This document shows positions 6,550 through 7,543 of a stretch of DNA of 7,543 bases, one piece after another. A program made the translations under genes and the position numbers. The notes beneath the pieces are model-generated. The model searched no databases, was not told where the DNA came from, and was given only the letters and a program-made list of their open reading frames with translations. This DNA comes from Actinomycetes bacterium. GTDB lineage: Bacteria; Actinomycetota; Acidimicrobiia; Acidimicrobiales; Palsa-688. Numbering within the stretch: the stretch's first letter is position 1; the number at the start of each line of letters is the position of its first letter. The stretch covers positions 1 through 7,543 of the forward strand of contig JAJZWW010000149.1 of the NCBI GenBank assembly GCA_021846485.1, given 5' to 3'.

Positions 6550-6822
6550 TCAGCCCCCGGCGACGGCCGGCATGAGCGTCAGGGTGTCCCCGCCAGCCAC
6601 CTTGGCGTCGAGCTTGCCCAGGTAGCGGATGTCCTCGTCGTTGAGGAACACGTTCAGGTGGCGGTGCAGGTCGCCGTCGGGAGTGAGCAGCTGGTCGCGC
6701 AGCGCCGGGTGCTTCTCCACCAGACCGGCGAAGACCTCGGCGACGGTGTCGCCTTCGACGGGCACGGTGGCCGAGCCGCCGGCGGAAGGGCGGAGGACGG
6801 TTGGCAGTCGGACTTCAGCCAT
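6550..6822 (-). CDS. cysO: CysO sulfur-carrier protein (ThiS/MoaD-like)
   Basis: A small ubiquitin-fold sulfur carrier of 90 aa. Its C-terminus is AVAGG, the exposed Gly-Gly that is adenylated and converted to a thiocarboxylate (by MoeZ in M. tuberculosis; no such gene lies in this window). CysM then attaches the serine-derived part to it. Residues HLNVFLNDEDIRYLGKLD (53-70) and the end LMPAVAGG match the M. tuberculosis CysO (93 aa) in order and spacing. ATG at 6822 is chosen because GGAG lies 6 bases upstream and the protein then begins MAEVRLPTVLRP, like the family. A longer frame reaching 6858 would add 12 residues without a good ribosome site. Its closeness to mec and cysM shows it belongs to the same pathway. 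Confidence 0.95.
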   Translation of the reverse strand: MAEVRLPTVLRPSAGGSATVPVEGDTVAEVFAGLVEKHPALRDQLLTPDGDLHRHLNVFLNDEDIRYLGKLDAKVAGGDTLTLMPAVAGG

Positions 6823-6828
6823 TGGGGG

Positions 6829-6832
6829 CTCC
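6829..6832 (-). promoter_or_regulatory. Ribosome binding site of cysO
   Basis: GGAG on the minus strand lies 6 bases before the ATG at 6822. It is one of the few clear Shine-Dalgarno sequences in this gene array and decides the cysO start. Confidence 0.7.
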
Positions 6833-6861
6833 AGGAGACGAGGGTCCCGGCCGGGCAAACC

Positions 6862-6876
6862 CGACCGATGCGGTCG
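6862..6876 (-). promoter_or_regulatory. Small hairpin directly after the mec stop
   Basis: A 6-bp perfect stem (6862-6867 and 6871-6876, CGACCG/CGGTCG) with a 3-base loop begins immediately after the mec stop codon. A 10-base palindrome CCCGGCCGGG at 6846-6855 follows within the 54-base mec-cysO gap. They could tune cysO expression relative to mec by partial termination or RNA processing. No T-run is present. Short GC palindromes are frequent in DNA of this composition, so confidence is low. Confidence 0.3.
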
Positions 6877-7290
6877 TCATTGTAGAACCACGGGCTCCTC
6901 GGCGATGTTCCCGTCCCGGATGCGAAAGCTGCGCAGCGTCGGCTCGAGGTCCCGCAGCGACACCACCACGTAGTGCCAGCCCGGGTCGGGGGCCGCCTCT
7001 ACGTCGGTCGGCGAGGGCCACGCCTCGGTGTGGGTGTGGGAGTGCCACACCCCGATCAGCTCCCCCCCGGCGGCCTCCTCCTCCCGGTCCGCCCGGAGCA
7101 GGTCGCGCGCCTCGACCGTGTAGACCCGTGCCGATCCCGCCCCGTTCCCGGCCGGGTAGCAGCGCTCCGCCACCGCCGGCTCTCCCTCCCGCCCCCCGAG
7201 CAGGCCGCACGCCTCCAGGGGAGCGCCCTCCAGGCAGTGGGCGAGGACTTTCTCCATGACTCCGATCCCGAGCACCAGCACCGCCGGCAC
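6877..7290 (-). CDS. mec: Mec: JAMM/MPN zinc metallopeptidase that releases cysteine from CysO
   Basis: A JAMM/JAB1-type zinc peptidase of up to 137 aa. In the M. tuberculosis pathway it cleaves the CysO-cysteine adduct, freeing cysteine and regenerating CysO. The JAMM motif is complete: Glu26 in PLEACGLLGG, then His83-Ser84-His85, seven residues, Ser93 and Asp96 (HSHTHTEAWPSPTD). The first residue of the seven-residue spacer is followed by an extra His (HSHTH), where M. tuberculosis has HSHTA as I recall it. The end, RIRDGNIAEEPVV (122-134), also matches the mycobacterial protein. The start is uncertain: GTG at 7290 gives the longest form, GTG at 7281 keeps the first strand (VLVLGIG) and sits 7-8 bases after a -10-like TACCGT so may be leaderless, and ATG at 7257 would lose that strand. 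It is first in the minus-strand array and diverges from smpB. Confidence 0.92.
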   Translation of the reverse strand: MPAVLVLGIGVMEKVLAHCLEGAPLEACGLLGGREGEPAVAERCYPAGNGAGSARVYTVEARDLLRADREEEAAGGELIGVWHSHTHTEAWPSPTDVEAAPDPGWHYVVVSLRDLEPTLRSFRIRDGNIAEEPVVLQ

Positions 7291-7300
7291 GGTACCGTGC
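7287..7300. promoter_or_regulatory. Palindromic divergent promoter element between mec and smpB
   Basis: GCACGGTACCGTGC is a perfect 14-bp palindrome. It gives TACCGT, fitting the actinobacterial -10 pattern TANNNT, on both strands (7293-7298 on +, 7294-7289 on -). On the + strand the hexamer ends 6 bases before the smpB ATG at 7305; on the - strand it ends 7 bases before a mec GTG at 7281. This spacing is what leaderless transcripts need. The -35 regions are weak on both sides. It could also, or instead, be an operator for a dimeric regulator. Confidence 0.45.
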
Positions 7301-7304
7301 GGGT

Positions 7305-7543
7305 ATGGCTCCGAGGCACCCCGGCGGTACCGCAGGGCCGCGCCCGGTGGCCACCAACAAGCGGGCCCGCCACGACTACGACATCCTCGACACCTACGAG
7401 GCCGGCATCGCCCTCGTCGGCAGCGAGGTCAAGTCGCTGCGCGAGCACCGCGTGAACCTGCGTGACAGCCACGCCCGCACCAGAAACGGCGAACTCTTGC
7501 TTTACAACATGCATATCGCGGCCTACGCCCCGGCGGGCCGCTT
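7305..7543 (+). CDS. smpB: SmpB, tmRNA-binding trans-translation protein, N-terminal part
   Basis: SmpB binds tmRNA and carries it to ribosomes stalled on broken mRNAs. The window holds the first 79 codons and then runs out, so no stop is seen. The sequence is clearly SmpB: NKRARHDYDILDTYEAGIAL (18-37), VGSEVKSLREHRVNLRDSHA (38-57), then NGELLLYNMHIAAY (61-74) follow the family pattern of the OB-fold beta-barrel that binds tmRNA. ATG at 7305 gives a 14-residue Pro/Gly-rich extension before VATNKRARHDY. GTG at 7347, with AGGG 9 bases upstream, would begin closer to the usual family start. The ATG is favoured by a -10-like TACCGT 6 bases upstream (leaderless start), but both remain possible. 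It diverges from mec with a gap of only 14-23 bases. Confidence 0.95.
   Translation, partial: MAPRHPGGTAGPRPVATNKRARHDYDILDTYEAGIALVGSEVKSLREHRVNLRDSHARTRNGELLLYNMHIAAYAPAGR

Overview
The window is GC-rich throughout (roughly 70% by eye), tightly packed, rich in GTG starts and in 4-base GTGA gene overlaps. It carries the mec-cysO-cysM cysteine module best known from mycobacteria and other Actinobacteria. This points to a chromosomal segment of an actinobacterium. The exact class cannot be fixed from the sequence; an acidimicrobial or other deep-branching lineage is a guess. I saw no mobile elements, tRNA or rRNA genes, or CRISPR arrays.

Layout: (1) Positions 1-815 (+) hold the 3' end of a beta-propeller (FG-GAP/PQQ-like) protein. 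(2) From 7290 down to 830 there is one uninterrupted minus-strand array, in transcription order: mec, cysO, cysM, rph, rdgB, a lysyl-PG-synthase-like/flippase-like membrane protein (UPF0104), a Wzm-type ABC permease, and a Wzt-type ATPase with a C-terminal sugar-binding domain. Gaps are short (3-54 bases) and two junctions are GTGA overlaps, so this may be one operon or two overlapping ones. (3) At the right edge, smpB (+) diverges from mec and runs off the window.

Function: Mec, CysO and CysM form a protein-thiocarboxylate route to cysteine. CysM joins activated serine to sulfur carried on the CysO C-terminal Gly-Gly, and Mec releases cysteine from CysO. RNase PH trims tRNA 3' ends, RdgB removes non-canonical purine triphosphates, and SmpB rescues stalled ribosomes with tmRNA. 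The last three minus-strand genes look like an export module for a lipid-linked polysaccharide. In Mycobacterium tuberculosis the same core order exists (Rv1334-Rv1336, then Rv1340-Rv1341), but with a rhomboid protease, murI and Rv1339 in between. Those three are absent here.

Most of the window is ordinary housekeeping DNA and I do not see a convincing new multi-gene system. The best second-look items are a 14-bp perfect palindrome between mec and smpB that places a -10-like element 6-7 bases before a start codon on each strand; a Lys where M. tuberculosis CysM has its phosphoserine-binding Arg220; a hairpin filling the cysM-rph gap with an AGGG in its loop; and a terminator-like hairpin between the convergent genes at 811-834 whose two arms contain the two stop codons.
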